A stretch of DNA of 64,000 nt from Microvirga terrae (GTDB lineage Bacteria > Pseudomonadota > Alphaproteobacteria > Rhizobiales > Beijerinckiaceae), in contig NZ_CP102845.1 of the NCBI RefSeq assembly GCF_013307435.2, positions 1,984,001 through 2,048,000 of the forward strand, written 5' to 3'. Of the stretch, positions 52,439 through 59,664 are shown piece after piece. Each line of letters opens with the position of its first letter. Position 1 is the stretch's first letter. The position numbers and the translations under genes are program-made. Under the pieces are notes generated by a model. That model did not search any database, had not been told where the DNA came from, and saw only the letters and a list, made by a program, of their open reading frames with translations.

Positions 52439-55186
52439 ATGACAATCAAGATCCCGGTCAGCGCCGATTTCAATGGCGACGACCTGAACAAGCAGATCGG
52501 GCAGATTAATGCCCGCATCAAATTGATGGGTGATGCCATCGCCAAGGCGAACGGCACCAAATTCGAGCCGATCACTCTGAAAACGAAGGAAGACCTAAAG
52601 TATTTCGTCCAGCAAAGTGAGAAGCTGCTCAAAATCCAGGGTGAGCTGCGCAACAGGATGCAGCGGTCAGGGCAGGGGAGCGAGAACCCTGTCATGGCGA
52701 ACTGGTCGAAGATGTACCTGAACGAGGCCTCCCGCCTGAAGCGCCAGCAGGAGATGCTGGTCTTCTTTGGTAGCGCCTTTGAGTCTCAGTCGCGCCCGCC
52801 GGCGACACCGCGCCGCCCAAACCTTCCGGCACCAACGACGCCACCAGCCAACAGCAATCAACCGGCTGGCGGAAACAGCCAGTGGTGGCAGCAGACCGGG
52901 CGAATCCTGCAAAGCGGGCTGGGGCAGATGGGGCCTGTCGGTGGGGTGGCCTCCCGCTCTGTCGGCTCTGGCATGGCTGGTGGCTTTGGCGCCGGCTTCA
53001 TGGGACTTCTCGGCGGTCTGGCTGCCCTCGGTATCGGTAAGGCATTAAGCGCGGCGACCGAAAACCTGGACAAGGCACGAGATAACCTGGTTGATCTCGA
53101 CGCCCTGAAGCGCACCCTGGGCGACGTGAACGTGTCGTTCGAAGGGCTGAAGCGCGTCGTTGAGGCCAATGCCTCCAGCTTGGGCATTACCTACTCTGAA
53201 GCAATCAAACTCTCGAGCCAGTTCTCCAGGCTCGGCAACGTGTCTGGCGACCAGTACAAAGAGCTGAACGGCGAGCTGCTGAACGGTGTCGGATTCTCCC
53301 GTGGCTTCGGCCTCGACCCAGCGACAGGGATGAGCTTTTTCGGTCAGATGCGCGGCATGCGCATGACCGGGAGCGAGCAGGACAGCCGCCGGATGGGGCT
53401 GCTGATCGGTGAAACGATCGCCAAATCCGATGCCTTCGCTAAATCTGATGAGGTGATGGAAGCCATCGCCGGTTATGTCACTTCGCAGAACCGAAATTCG
53501 CTCACCCGCGCCAATATCGCTGGTTATGCCGGCACGTTCAGTGCGCTGGCGGGTTCCGGCATCCCCGGCCTGGATGTGGCTGGCACTTCCGCCATGATGG
53601 GGCGCATTAACTCCTCCCTGATGGCTGGCGGAGCAAAAGGTGAGGCATCGCAGTTCTTTACCTCCCGCGTCGCCAACCGCATGGGTCTGAGCCCGATTCA
53701 GATGGCGATCCTCCGTGAAGGCGGGGCGTTTGCTACGAACAGTCAGATGTTCGGTGAGGGCAGCATCTATGCCCGATATATGGGGAAAGCCGGCCCGGGG
53801 GGCAGTACGACCTTCCTGCAGGGCACACTGGGAGAGCTGCGCAAGGCGTACCGCGATCCGGGCATGCTGGCGATGGCCACCGCTAACCATTTGGGGATTG
53901 GCATGGGGCAGGCGATGTCGCTCCTGTCCATAGCTCCGAACAGTATGGGCGCGCTGGAGCGTGGTCTTGCTGGCTCAGGTGTGGATATTTCGAATCTGAC
54001 TGGCTCCGGTATCGCCAGCCTGGCGAAAGTCTACGGCTCGGATGCCGACCGTCGCAGCGTGGCAGATAGTCTGTTCCGTCGCACCGGCGATGATGCGCTG
54101 AGTGCCGCGGACTCGGAGCGCCTGCGCAATGTGATGGGCAGCGGCAGCTCAGAGGATCAAAAGAAGATTCTCACCGAGCTGGTTGCTTCCCGCGAGCAGG
54201 AGCGCACCATGGGCAGTGACGTGCGCGATGCCCGGGCGGCGCTGGACAACATCAAAACCTCGATTGCCGACCGGCTGGTGCCTCTGACGCAGGAAATGCG
54301 CCATGGCATTATGTATCTGGCGGGAGAAGGCGGGAAGGTGAGCCCCCAGGAGATCACCCGTCGCGTGATTGAATCCGAGTACCGCGGCAAAGCGGAAGCC
54401 ATATCCGGGCGTTATTCACCGTTGATTGCTGAACAGACGCAGCGGTACAACGCGGCGAAGGCGCGCTCACTCGGCGTTCCTACCGCGGAAGAGGCTCAAC
54501 TGCCGCGTGAAGAACAGCTCCGGGCCATGAACGAACGCCAGAAGGCCGCCCAGGCTGAGATGGACGCAGCGTCCGCAGAAATCAAACGGCTCCAGAAGCA
54601 GCGAGATGATGAGCTGGCGGTAAACAGCGTCCGGGCTCAGTCTGCGATGAACCCTAATGGCATCAACACCGAGATCCTCGCTCAGATTGAATCTGGCGGC
54701 CGTCACCGCGACGCGAACGGGAATCTTATTACGTCATCGGCCGGCGCGCAGGGTGTGATGCAGGTTATGCCTGCCACCCTGCGAAACCCCGGGTTCGGCA
54801 TTGCGCCGGCGAAAGATGACAGCGAGGCCGAGAACCGTCGCGTGGGCAATGCCCTGGCGCAGGCGCTGTATAACAAGTACGGCGGCGACGTTGATAAGGC
54901 GGTCGCGGCTTATAACTGGGGCAGCGGCAACATGGACAAGGTGATCGGGAAGTACGGCGCCGACTGGCGCAGTCACATCCCCGCCGAAACCCGTGGTCAC
55001 ATCGATAAGTACAACCGTCAGGCAGCGCAGCTCCCAATGACAGACCCGGGCGTCAGCGGGGTAAATGTCAGCGTCTCGGCACAGCCTATCGAGGTCATCC
55101 ACCGCAACGAACGTGGGCAGCAGGTGGCGCCAACGCAAACGCTCCAAACGAAGGTCACTCCGGCCAGACCATTCGGAACGCAATGA
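52439..55186 (+). CDS. Tape-measure-like protein with lytic transglycosylase domain
   Basis: 915 residues. N-terminal part (residues 1-90) is a coiled, beta-start region TIKIPVSADFNGDDLNKQIGQINARIKLM. A Pro-rich linker, then a glycine-rich hydrophobic segment (SGMAGGFGAGFMGLLGGLAALGIG, about residues 175-200) and a long helical body (200-690) resemble tail tape-measure or internal virion proteins. The C-terminal domain (about 744-860) is a soluble lytic transglycosylase with catalytic Glu751 in AQIESGGRHR, then SSAGAQGVMQVMPATLRNP and DVDKAVAAYNWGSG. It would cut peptidoglycan during DNA delivery. Satellites do not usually carry such a gene. Confidence 0.72.
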   Translation: MTIKIPVSADFNGDDLNKQIGQINARIKLMGDAIAKANGTKFEPITLKTKEDLKYFVQQSEKLLKIQGELRNRMQRSGQGSENPVMANWSKMYLNEASRLKRQQEMLVFFGSAFESQSRPPATPRRPNLPAPTTPPANSNQPAGGNSQWWQQTGRILQSGLGQMGPVGGVASRSVGSGMAGGFGAGFMGLLGGLAALGIGKALSAATENLDKARDNLVDLDALKRTLGDVNVSFEGLKRVVEANASSLGITYSEAIKLSSQFSRLGNVSGDQYKELNGELLNGVGFSRGFGLDPATGMSFFGQMRGMRMTGSEQDSRRMGLLIGETIAKSDAFAKSDEVMEAIAGYVTSQNRNSLTRANIAGYAGTFSALAGSGIPGLDVAGTSAMMGRINSSLMAGGAKGEASQFFTSRVANRMGLSPIQMAILREGGAFATNSQMFGEGSIYARYMGKAGPGGSTTFLQGTLGELRKAYRDPGMLAMATANHLGIGMGQAMSLLSIAPNSMGALERGLAGSGVDISNLTGSGIASLAKVYGSDADRRSVADSLFRRTGDDALSAADSERLRNVMGSGSSEDQKKILTELVASREQERTMGSDVRDARAALDNIKTSIADRLVPLTQEMRHGIMYLAGEGGKVSPQEITRRVIESEYRGKAEAISGRYSPLIAEQTQRYNAAKARSLGVPTAEEAQLPREEQLRAMNERQKAAQAEMDAASAEIKRLQKQRDDELAVNSVRAQSAMNPNGINTEILAQIESGGRHRDANGNLITSSAGAQGVMQVMPATLRNPGFGIAPAKDDSEAENRRVGNALAQALYNKYGGDVDKAVAAYNWGSGNMDKVIGKYGADWRSHIPAETRGHIDKYNRQAAQLPMTDPGVSGVNVSVSAQPIEVIHRNERGQQVAPTQTLQTKVTPARPFGTQ

Positions 55187-55188
55187 TG

Positions 55189-55213
55189 AGAGCCCCCTTT
55201 CGGGGCTTTCTGC
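55189..55213 (+). terminator. Terminator within the virion-like operon
   Basis: AGAGCCCC-CTTT-CGGGGCTTTCT: a 7-bp GC stem and T-rich end right after the transglycosylase stop. Confidence 0.72.
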
Positions 55214-55240
55214 TATATGGATATCTGAGAGGAGGCCGAG

Positions 55241-55414
55241 ATGAAGAAGCGAGTGCTGTTACTCCGTATCGACGGGGGCCAGGTCATCGAAATCCCTGAA
55301 GAGTTCGAGCTCGATACGGATGATGTGGTCATTTATCGCCGAGGCGACGCACTGGTGATTGAGCCGCCAAAGGAAAGCGGCTCAGATGACTCCACCAGGA
55401 CCGCTGAGGATTAG
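55241..55414 (+). CDS. AbrB/VapB-like small protein
   Basis: 57 residues (MKKRVLLLRIDGGQVIEIPEEFE..., then DDVVIYRRGDALVIEPPKE). The N-terminal IDGGQVIEIPEEF is an AbrB swapped-hairpin of the VapB/VagC antitoxin type. AGAGGAGG precedes the ATG. No toxin follows; its end overlaps the convergent zinc protein gene by four bases. Regulator rather than antitoxin is possible. Confidence 0.65.
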   Translation: MKKRVLLLRIDGGQVIEIPEEFELDTDDVVIYRRGDALVIEPPKESGSDDSTRTAED

Positions 55415-56343
55415 CCATCGCAGATCGGACAGCGCGTTTCTGATCTGCCGTTTCGCAGGCGCGCTTCAATGGCGTAATGTTGGCAGCGGTCGCAAACATG
55501 TGCGGTCGGCGCGAAATGTTCCGTAAGATGGCTGGCGATACCCGTCTGCACCAGCAGCTCCCGCACGAGCTCCGGCGATGACAGGCTGGTTGCGCTGCAT
55601 ACACGAGCCTCTGGCAAGCCTTTAGCGCGTCCGGGCGTACAGACCGGGCAAATGTACTGAATAGTGCCGTCATCGCTCTGGCGCTCCACCAGCGACCCAA
55701 ATTCGCCCGGGTGCTTCTCGCAGCGGTACTGGAATCCCCTGACGCGCTGATTCCAGACCGACTTGCCAGGCTGCTTGTCGTGGAATCTGGCGCCGTCTGT
55801 CTGGCGGACCGCTCGTGAGATAGCTTCGCCATCGTGCCAGGCGTCGAACCGCCGCCAGGCTGGTTTGCCATCACTGCCCATCACCCCGACGCGGCGCGCC
55901 GAAAGAACGATCATGGTTTGAGGCTTCCGGCCCCGGGCGTTCTTCCCGATCAGGCACTCGCGATATCGGTTCCAGCAGCTCACACATATCTGGTTTGACG
56001 GGATTATACGCAAGTCGCGGCGGCCGCAGCGCACACACTCACAAGATGACCGGGCATCCTGCCATGTCAGTGGCGCGTCTGTGTCTGTGTGCAGTCCCCG
56101 GCCAACAGGACAGCCGCGGCACTTCGTGAGGCGGAGGGGCGTCTCATCGGTGACCTTTTCGTGCGCCGCCGTGAAATTCTGGTGGCAGGTTTCCCGGGTA
56201 ATGCTGGCGCAGAGGCGCTCGCACAGGAAAAACAGCTTTCCCGGCATCAGATCTGGGTATTTCTCAACCCACTCAATGTCCTGAGTGTGGTCACAACGAC
56301 GCTGTGACCGGGTAACGCTCGCTACCGTTATCTGGTCACGCAT
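55411..56343 (-). CDS. Multi-zinc-ribbon protein of unknown role
   Basis: 310 residues from the ATG at 56343, which starts right after the stop of the RHH gene. Cys pairs: KCRGCP near residue 73, CECVRCGRRDLRII and QICVSCWNRYREC near residues 102-130, CPVCTPG, and CDRCQHYA with CPICDG at the end. This predicts three or four zinc ribbons. No catalytic domain is visible. It is transcribed with the RHH repressor and may be an element replication or regulation factor. Confidence 0.55.
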   Translation of the reverse strand: MRDQITVASVTRSQRRCDHTQDIEWVEKYPDLMPGKLFFLCERLCASITRETCHQNFTAAHEKVTDETPLRLTKCRGCPVGRGLHTDTDAPLTWQDARSSCECVRCGRRDLRIIPSNQICVSCWNRYRECLIGKNARGRKPQTMIVLSARRVGVMGSDGKPAWRRFDAWHDGEAISRAVRQTDGARFHDKQPGKSVWNQRVRGFQYRCEKHPGEFGSLVERQSDDGTIQYICPVCTPGRAKGLPEARVCSATSLSSPELVRELLVQTGIASHLTEHFAPTAHVCDRCQHYAIEARLRNGRSETRCPICDG

Positions 56344-56344
56344 T

Positions 56345-56551
56345 TTAGTCACCCACGGTGGCTGACAGCTCACGAGCTGCCATGAGAACGCCGAGTTGAA
56401 TTACCTCTGCCTGGGTCCGGTTGTGTTGTTCCGCCAGATTGCGAAGGATGGAGGCCGTTCTGCCGTCGATGGTTGTGCTGAGGCGTGTGAATCCGCGCTC
56501 GCGTATGCGTTTTCGGTATGCAGCCTGCCGCTGGCGGGATGATGTAGCCAT
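56345..56551 (-). CDS. RHH (CopG-like) repressor
   Basis: 68 residues: TSSRQRQAAYRKRIRERGFTRLSTTIDGRTASILRNLAEQHNRTQAEVIQLGVLMAARELS. The RLSTTID beta strand plus following helices is a ribbon-helix-helix DNA-binding domain. Three inverted repeats CGTTA-N5-TAACG lie upstream of its own start, so autoregulation is likely. It begins an operon with the zinc protein. Confidence 0.78.
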   Translation of the reverse strand: MATSSRQRQAAYRKRIRERGFTRLSTTIDGRTASILRNLAEQHNRTQAEVIQLGVLMAARELSATVGD

Positions 56552-56561
56552 GATGAACCTC

Positions 56562-56619
56562 CGTTACGTGGTAACAACGGGGCCTGTTATCGGCTAACGG
56601 CCTCCGTTATCTGGTAACG
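56562..56619. promoter_or_regulatory. RHH operator array CGTTA-N5-TAACG
   Basis: Three inverted repeats at 56562-56576 (CGTTA-CGTGG-TAACA), 56585-56599 (TGTTA-TCGGC-TAACG) and 56605-56619 (CGTTA-TCTGG-TAACG), spaced 23 and 20 bases. They sit between the start of the RHH gene and the divergent gene. A further weaker copy, CGTTA-TCTGG-TCACG, lies at 56326-56340 over the start of the zinc-protein gene. Confidence 0.65.
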
Positions 56620-56660
56620 AAACGGTACAGTCACGACATCGGTCAGATCATGGGAAGTAA

Positions 56661-56678
56661 ATGCTCATTTATGAGCAT
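56661..56678. promoter_or_regulatory. Element operator O4 (ATGCTCA-TTTA-TGAGCAT)
   Basis: A perfect 7-bp inverted repeat with a TTTA centre. It covers the likely start codon (ATG at 56671) of the following gene. Same motif family as O1, O2, O3 and O5. Confidence 0.6.
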
Positions 56679-57231
56679 CGATTCAAACGTCAAAGAGCAG
56701 GGTGGTGATTATAAAATTGGAGGCAATGACAACAAATGGAGATTTGATTTGGCAACTCTTACTGACTCTGGCCGCTCTGCGGTCTCAATCGCGATTCTGG
56801 CGCAATCCATTCACCTTGCATGGGGTAATGGAGATGTGGCGTGGGATGCGTCACAGGCACCTGAATCCTCAGCGGCGTCAGCTCTTATCGCGGAAGTTGG
56901 CCGCCGCAGGGTTACGCAGGCGCTGTACTGCAAGCCGGATCCAGGTGGTGAGCTGGTCGTCACTGAGGGTCGCTTCACCGTCTCCCAGACTCCGACCAAA
57001 TACCTCTACTTGCGCTTTGCGTTCGAGTTTGCCGACGCGGCAGACCAGGACATCCGCGAGCTGGGCGTCTTTATCGGCACCACTGTGAAATCGTTGGTTC
57101 CTGCCAACCAGCATTACTTGCTGCCTTCCGACATTGAGCTTCCAGGCCAGCTTCTCGTTCTCGAGCACATCCAGAAGCTGGTGCGCAGCCTGCAGGTCCG
57201 CCAGCAATTTGAGTTTGTCGTGCAGTTCTGA
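56671..57231 (+). CDS. Phage-type beta-rich structural-like protein
   Basis: About 186 residues if read from 56671. Segments IHLAWGNGDVAWDAS, SALIAEVGRRRVTQALYCKPDPGGELVVTEGRFTVSQTPTKYLYLRFAFEFADAADQDIRELGVFIGT and LLVLEHIQKLVRSLQVRQQFEFVVQF. This order (LAWGxGxxAWD ... IREIGVFxGT ... RQxFEFV) is that of a family of phage/element proteins often found near tail genes; function is unknown. The start is uncertain because O4 lies over it; 56650 is an alternative. Confidence 0.58.
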   Translation: MSIDSNVKEQGGDYKIGGNDNKWRFDLATLTDSGRSAVSIAILAQSIHLAWGNGDVAWDASQAPESSAASALIAEVGRRRVTQALYCKPDPGGELVVTEGRFTVSQTPTKYLYLRFAFEFADAADQDIRELGVFIGTTVKSLVPANQHYLLPSDIELPGQLLVLEHIQKLVRSLQVRQQFEFVVQF

Positions 57232-57236
57232 CAAAC

Positions 57237-57257
57237 AAGGCCGGTTCTCCCGGCCTT
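57237..57257. terminator. Hairpin between convergent genes
   Basis: AAGGCCGG-TTCT-CCCGGCCTT: a near-perfect stem between the beta-rich protein gene and the RHH partition gene, likely a two-way terminator. Confidence 0.7.
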
Positions 57258-57267
57258 AAAATCGTAA

Positions 57268-57495
57268 TTACTGTTTTCCGTATTTCTGCAAAAGTAAGTC
57301 CCGTATTTCATCCGCCATCTTCGTGCCGCGTCCCGCTGTCTGCGATTTAATGGCGCGGTGCAGGCTCTCCGGTATATCGATGGTGAGCCGTTTTACGGGT
57401 TCGGGTGCTCCGTCAACCACGCGATCGCTTACCCAGGCGTCAGCGATCGCCGGCTTGCTGGTGGGCTTGGCCCCTATGGATACCTTCTTGTTCAC
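57268..57495 (-). CDS. Partition-complex RHH protein (ParG-like)
   Basis: 75 residues. RLTIDIPESLHRAIKSQTAGRGTKMADEIRDLLLQKYGKQ is a ribbon-helix-helix domain; the flexible N-terminal tail (MNKKVSIGAKPTSKPAIADAW) is typical of ParG-type centromere proteins that stimulate ParF. Starts inside the parA stop (four-base overlap). With ParA it keeps the element in daughter cells. Confidence 0.78.
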   Translation of the reverse strand: MNKKVSIGAKPTSKPAIADAWVSDRVVDGAPEPVKRLTIDIPESLHRAIKSQTAGRGTKMADEIRDLLLQKYGKQ

Positions 57496-58121
57496 TGTGC
57501 CACCTCCACCAGCTCGTTCTTCAGCTCTTCGATCTCTCTTGCGGCCGCTCCGTTGGCGTCTACCTCGAACACCGCTCTACCCTGCGCTGCCGCCTCGGCG
57601 AACACTACGCGCTGTGTAATGCTGGTGGCGAGAACAGGTAGGTGGTAGCTCTCAAGCGCCTCGCCCACGTCGCGCCCGATGGCTGTGTTTGCGATTTTGC
57701 GGTTAACAGCAAATACGGCTTTAAGGTTTTCCTTAAATACAGAAGCCTCTGCCACCAGCTTAACGACCTCATCAGCGGCCCATATATCGTATGGTGAAGG
57801 CTGCACCGGGATGACAATCACATCAGCGGCCATAATCGCCGAACGCGCCAAGTCAGTGACGCGCGGCGGGCCATCGATAACAACGTGGTCATAATCGCGC
57901 GCGAGATGGGAGATCTCTTTGTGTATGGTAGGGCGGGGCAGCCCGACGACCGAGAATAGTGGGGTGCTTTCTCTGGCGGCTGCAAAGTCGAGGGCACTAC
58001 CTTGCGGGTCAGCATCTATCAGCAGCACGCGGGAGCCATCGCGGGTAAGGCTTGCTGCGAGGTTTACCGAAAGAGTTGTCTTACCAACACCGCCTTTCTG
58101 ATTGAGTATTCCGAAAATCAT
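57492..58121 (-). CDS. ParA-family partition ATPase (ParF-like)
   Basis: 209 residues starting at the usual MIFGILNQKGGVGKTT with the deviant Walker A motif. Other motifs: LLIDADPQGSALDF (Walker A') and HVVIDGPPRVTD (Walker B). Short ParA without an N-terminal DNA-binding domain, as in ParF/type Ib partition. The ATG at 58121 is chosen over 58181. Operators lie directly upstream. Confidence 0.87.
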   Translation of the reverse strand: MIFGILNQKGGVGKTTLSVNLAASLTRDGSRVLLIDADPQGSALDFAAARESTPLFSVVGLPRPTIHKEISHLARDYDHVVIDGPPRVTDLARSAIMAADVIVIPVQPSPYDIWAADEVVKLVAEASVFKENLKAVFAVNRKIANTAIGRDVGEALESYHLPVLATSITQRVVFAEAAAQGRAVFEVDANGAAAREIEELKNELVEVAQ

Positions 58122-58140
58122 AATGAGTGTCTCTGTGTTT

Positions 58141-58195
58141 ACGGTTCTGTAAAAATACAGAAAACCGTAATCGTGTGTCACTCATTTTTGAGTAA
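58141..58195. promoter_or_regulatory. par promoter repeats and operator O5
   Basis: An inverted repeat ACGGTT-CTGT-AAAAAT-ACAG-AA-AACCGT (58141-58168) and the element operator TCACTCA-TTTT-TGAGTAA (58178-58195), both upstream of parA. The first may be the ParG operator. It is not a LexA box because the CTGT/ACAG spacing is 6, not 8. Confidence 0.5.
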
Positions 58196-58204
58196 TTTAT
58201 TTGA

Positions 58205-58690
58205 TCATTGAAAGGATCTTCGGGTAATCTCCGATCCGCAGAAGCGAAAAAAGCCACCCGGCAAGGTGGCTTTTCGAAGGTTAAGCAGTCCGGCAAGACG
58301 CTTAACCAGGTAACTGAGACTTTCGCGGGAACCAGCTACCCTAAATGTTATTTCAGTGTATCTGCTATACGCAGAGCATTCAAGCACCAGACACGTATTC
58401 GTGTCTGTCGCACTCTCTTAGCAAGTTCCCGTGGTTGTCCCTTTACCGCAAGGCTGTGGCTTTAGCGGCGATTCGCCGTGTCTGTTCCGGGTTGGAGTCA
58501 TGTGATCAGTTACCGGAGCAGCGCTACGGTCATCCCCAAACGGGGTGAGCCTGCAAAAGGGAAGCTGTCACGCTACCCCTCTACAACGAACCGAGAACCA
58601 CCAGCGTAAGCTATGAGAAAGCGCCACGCTTCCAGCAGGAGAAAGGCGGCAAGGCTCCGGTAAACGTCATGAGGTGAAGTCCAGCAGCGC
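58205..58690 (+). other. ColE1-type replication origin (RNA II-like primer region)
   Basis: From AAAGGATCTTC (58211), through GTAATCT and two 5' stems, to CTATGAGAAAGCGCCACGCT (58611-58630) and GAGAAAGGCGG (58639), the order of segments follows the ColE1/pMB1 RNA II region. Matches include AACTGAGA-type sequence, CCGGGTTGGA at 58487 and AGTTACCGGA at 58508. Stem I is GCCACC-CGGCAA-GGTGGC (58253-58270); stem II is GGTTAAGC...GCTTAACC (58279-58307). ColE1 replication needs host RNA polymerase, RNase H and Pol I, with copy number set by RNA I. The comparison is from memory of the reference sequence; the match is strong but should be confirmed. It sits next to the parA/parG pair. Confidence 0.8.
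58247..58345 (-). ncRNA. RNA I-like antisense RNA
   Basis: On the minus strand, stem I (GCCACC/GGTGGC) is followed by six Ts (the plus-strand A run 58247-58252), a rho-independent end placed just as in RNA I of ColE1. Upstream on the same strand comes the GGTTAAGC/GCTTAACC stem with loop GTCTTGCCGGACT. Its 5' end is estimated. RNA I would bind RNA II and limit primer formation. Confidence 0.6.
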
Positions 58691-58868
58691 AGGCGGGGAG
58701 ATGCAACGGGAAACCAATGCAGCCTTCATAGTGGACTCAAGGTGTAGCCTTATCCTGCTAAATCAGCAGGTGGGCACGCCTGTGCCTACAGCCAGGCACG
58801 GGACGGCGCGGGAGATGGTGGTGCCGGCCGCGCCGTTCTGGTCGTCTGGTGTATGTTGTAACTACGGC

Positions 58869-59084
58869 TTATGCCCGGTATTGGCCGGTGCCGCCAACGG
58901 TGCGCTTCTGCTCCCACTCTGCGATGCTGGCGGCTGGGTACAGCACTCGGCCTCCCACTTTAACGTAAGCCGGCCCTTGGCTCATGGAGCGCCAGTTCGC
59001 GAGAGTGCGCGTGCTAACGGCACCTCCGAAGTGCTGGCTGACTTCTGCAGGTGTCATGTAGCGGCGGGTCTGCTGGTTGTTCAC
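58869..59084 (-). CDS. Excisionase-like HTH protein, copy 1
   Basis: 71 residues: RYMTPAEVSQHFGGAVSTRTLANWRSMSQGPAYVKVGGRVLYPAASIAEWEQKRTVGGTGQYRA. Winged helix-turn-helix of the AlpA/excisionase class. It is a paralogue of the protein at 59443 (both have TLANWRxxSxGPxYxxxGGxxLY and end in GT-x-x-Y). Divergent from it across a 358-base region with direct-repeat boxes. It would help excision together with the integrase. Confidence 0.75.
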   Translation of the reverse strand: MNNQQTRRYMTPAEVSQHFGGAVSTRTLANWRSMSQGPAYVKVGGRVLYPAASIAEWEQKRTVGGTGQYRA

Positions 59085-59227
59085 GGTGAGTCACTCCGGT
59101 TGTTTGCGACGCACAGGTTTTTGCGGTGAGTCATGCTGACGGCAAGGTGATAAACAGTGAAAGTGATGTAGTCAGACGCACAGGCTGGTGATCTGGCCGA
59201 GAATGAGATCAGTATCAATCACGTAAT

Positions 59228-59334
59228 TTGCTCACAAAATCGTTTGGGCGCACTTCCAGGCTGTGGAAAATTTTGCGCCCTACCTGCGCCCTAGATTTTA
59301 TTGCCCCGCGCTAACCTTATGCTTTTTTGAGTAA
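59228..59334. promoter_or_regulatory. Divergent excisionase control region
   Basis: Two genes for paralogous HTH proteins diverge here. It has an operator half TTGCTCA (59228-59234), a box GGGCGCA, an 11-base direct repeat TGCGCCCTACC (59273-59293 together with its second copy, period one helical turn) and a TTTTTTGAGTAA half (59323-59334). The direct repeats are good candidates for excisionase binding sites. Confidence 0.5.
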
Positions 59335-59442
59335 TTTCATTTTAGAGCACCAGACTCTCAGGCTGGTGCTCTGTAACCTCACTCATTGCGCTCTGTAGCC
59401 GTTCGATCAACGAATCACGGGCTAACATTGGAGCCCACAGCA

Positions 59443-59664
59443 ATGACCGATAAGAAATTCCTCACGCCCCGCCAGCTCACGGAACGCTGGGGCGGCGAAA
59501 TACATGAGCGCACCTTGGCCAACTGGCGCGCCAGCAGTCGCGGGCCGCGTTATCTCCGGATTGGTGGGAAAATCCTTTATGACCTGGCGGAGGTGGAAGA
59601 GTACGAGCGCCGGCACACCGCTCAGGGGACGGTCGAATACGCGAAATGGAGGGGCCGCGATTAG
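59443..59664 (+). CDS. Excisionase-like HTH protein, copy 2
   Basis: 73 residues from the ATG at 59443 (MTDKKFLTPRQL). KFLTPRQLTERWGGEIHERTLANWRASSRGPRYLRIGGKILYDLAEVEEYERRH is a winged HTH of the AlpA/excisionase class, paralogous to the protein at 58869. Its stop overlaps the convergent integrase stop. Two such paralogues in one element are unusual. Confidence 0.78.
   Translation: MTDKKFLTPRQLTERWGGEIHERTLANWRASSRGPRYLRIGGKILYDLAEVEEYERRHTAQGTVEYAKWRGRD

Noticed and set aside
58147..58160. Possible LexA box CTGT-AAAAAT-ACAG upstream of parA
   Set aside because: The spacer is 6 bases rather than 8, and alphaproteobacterial LexA uses GTTC repeats; treated as a par operator instead.
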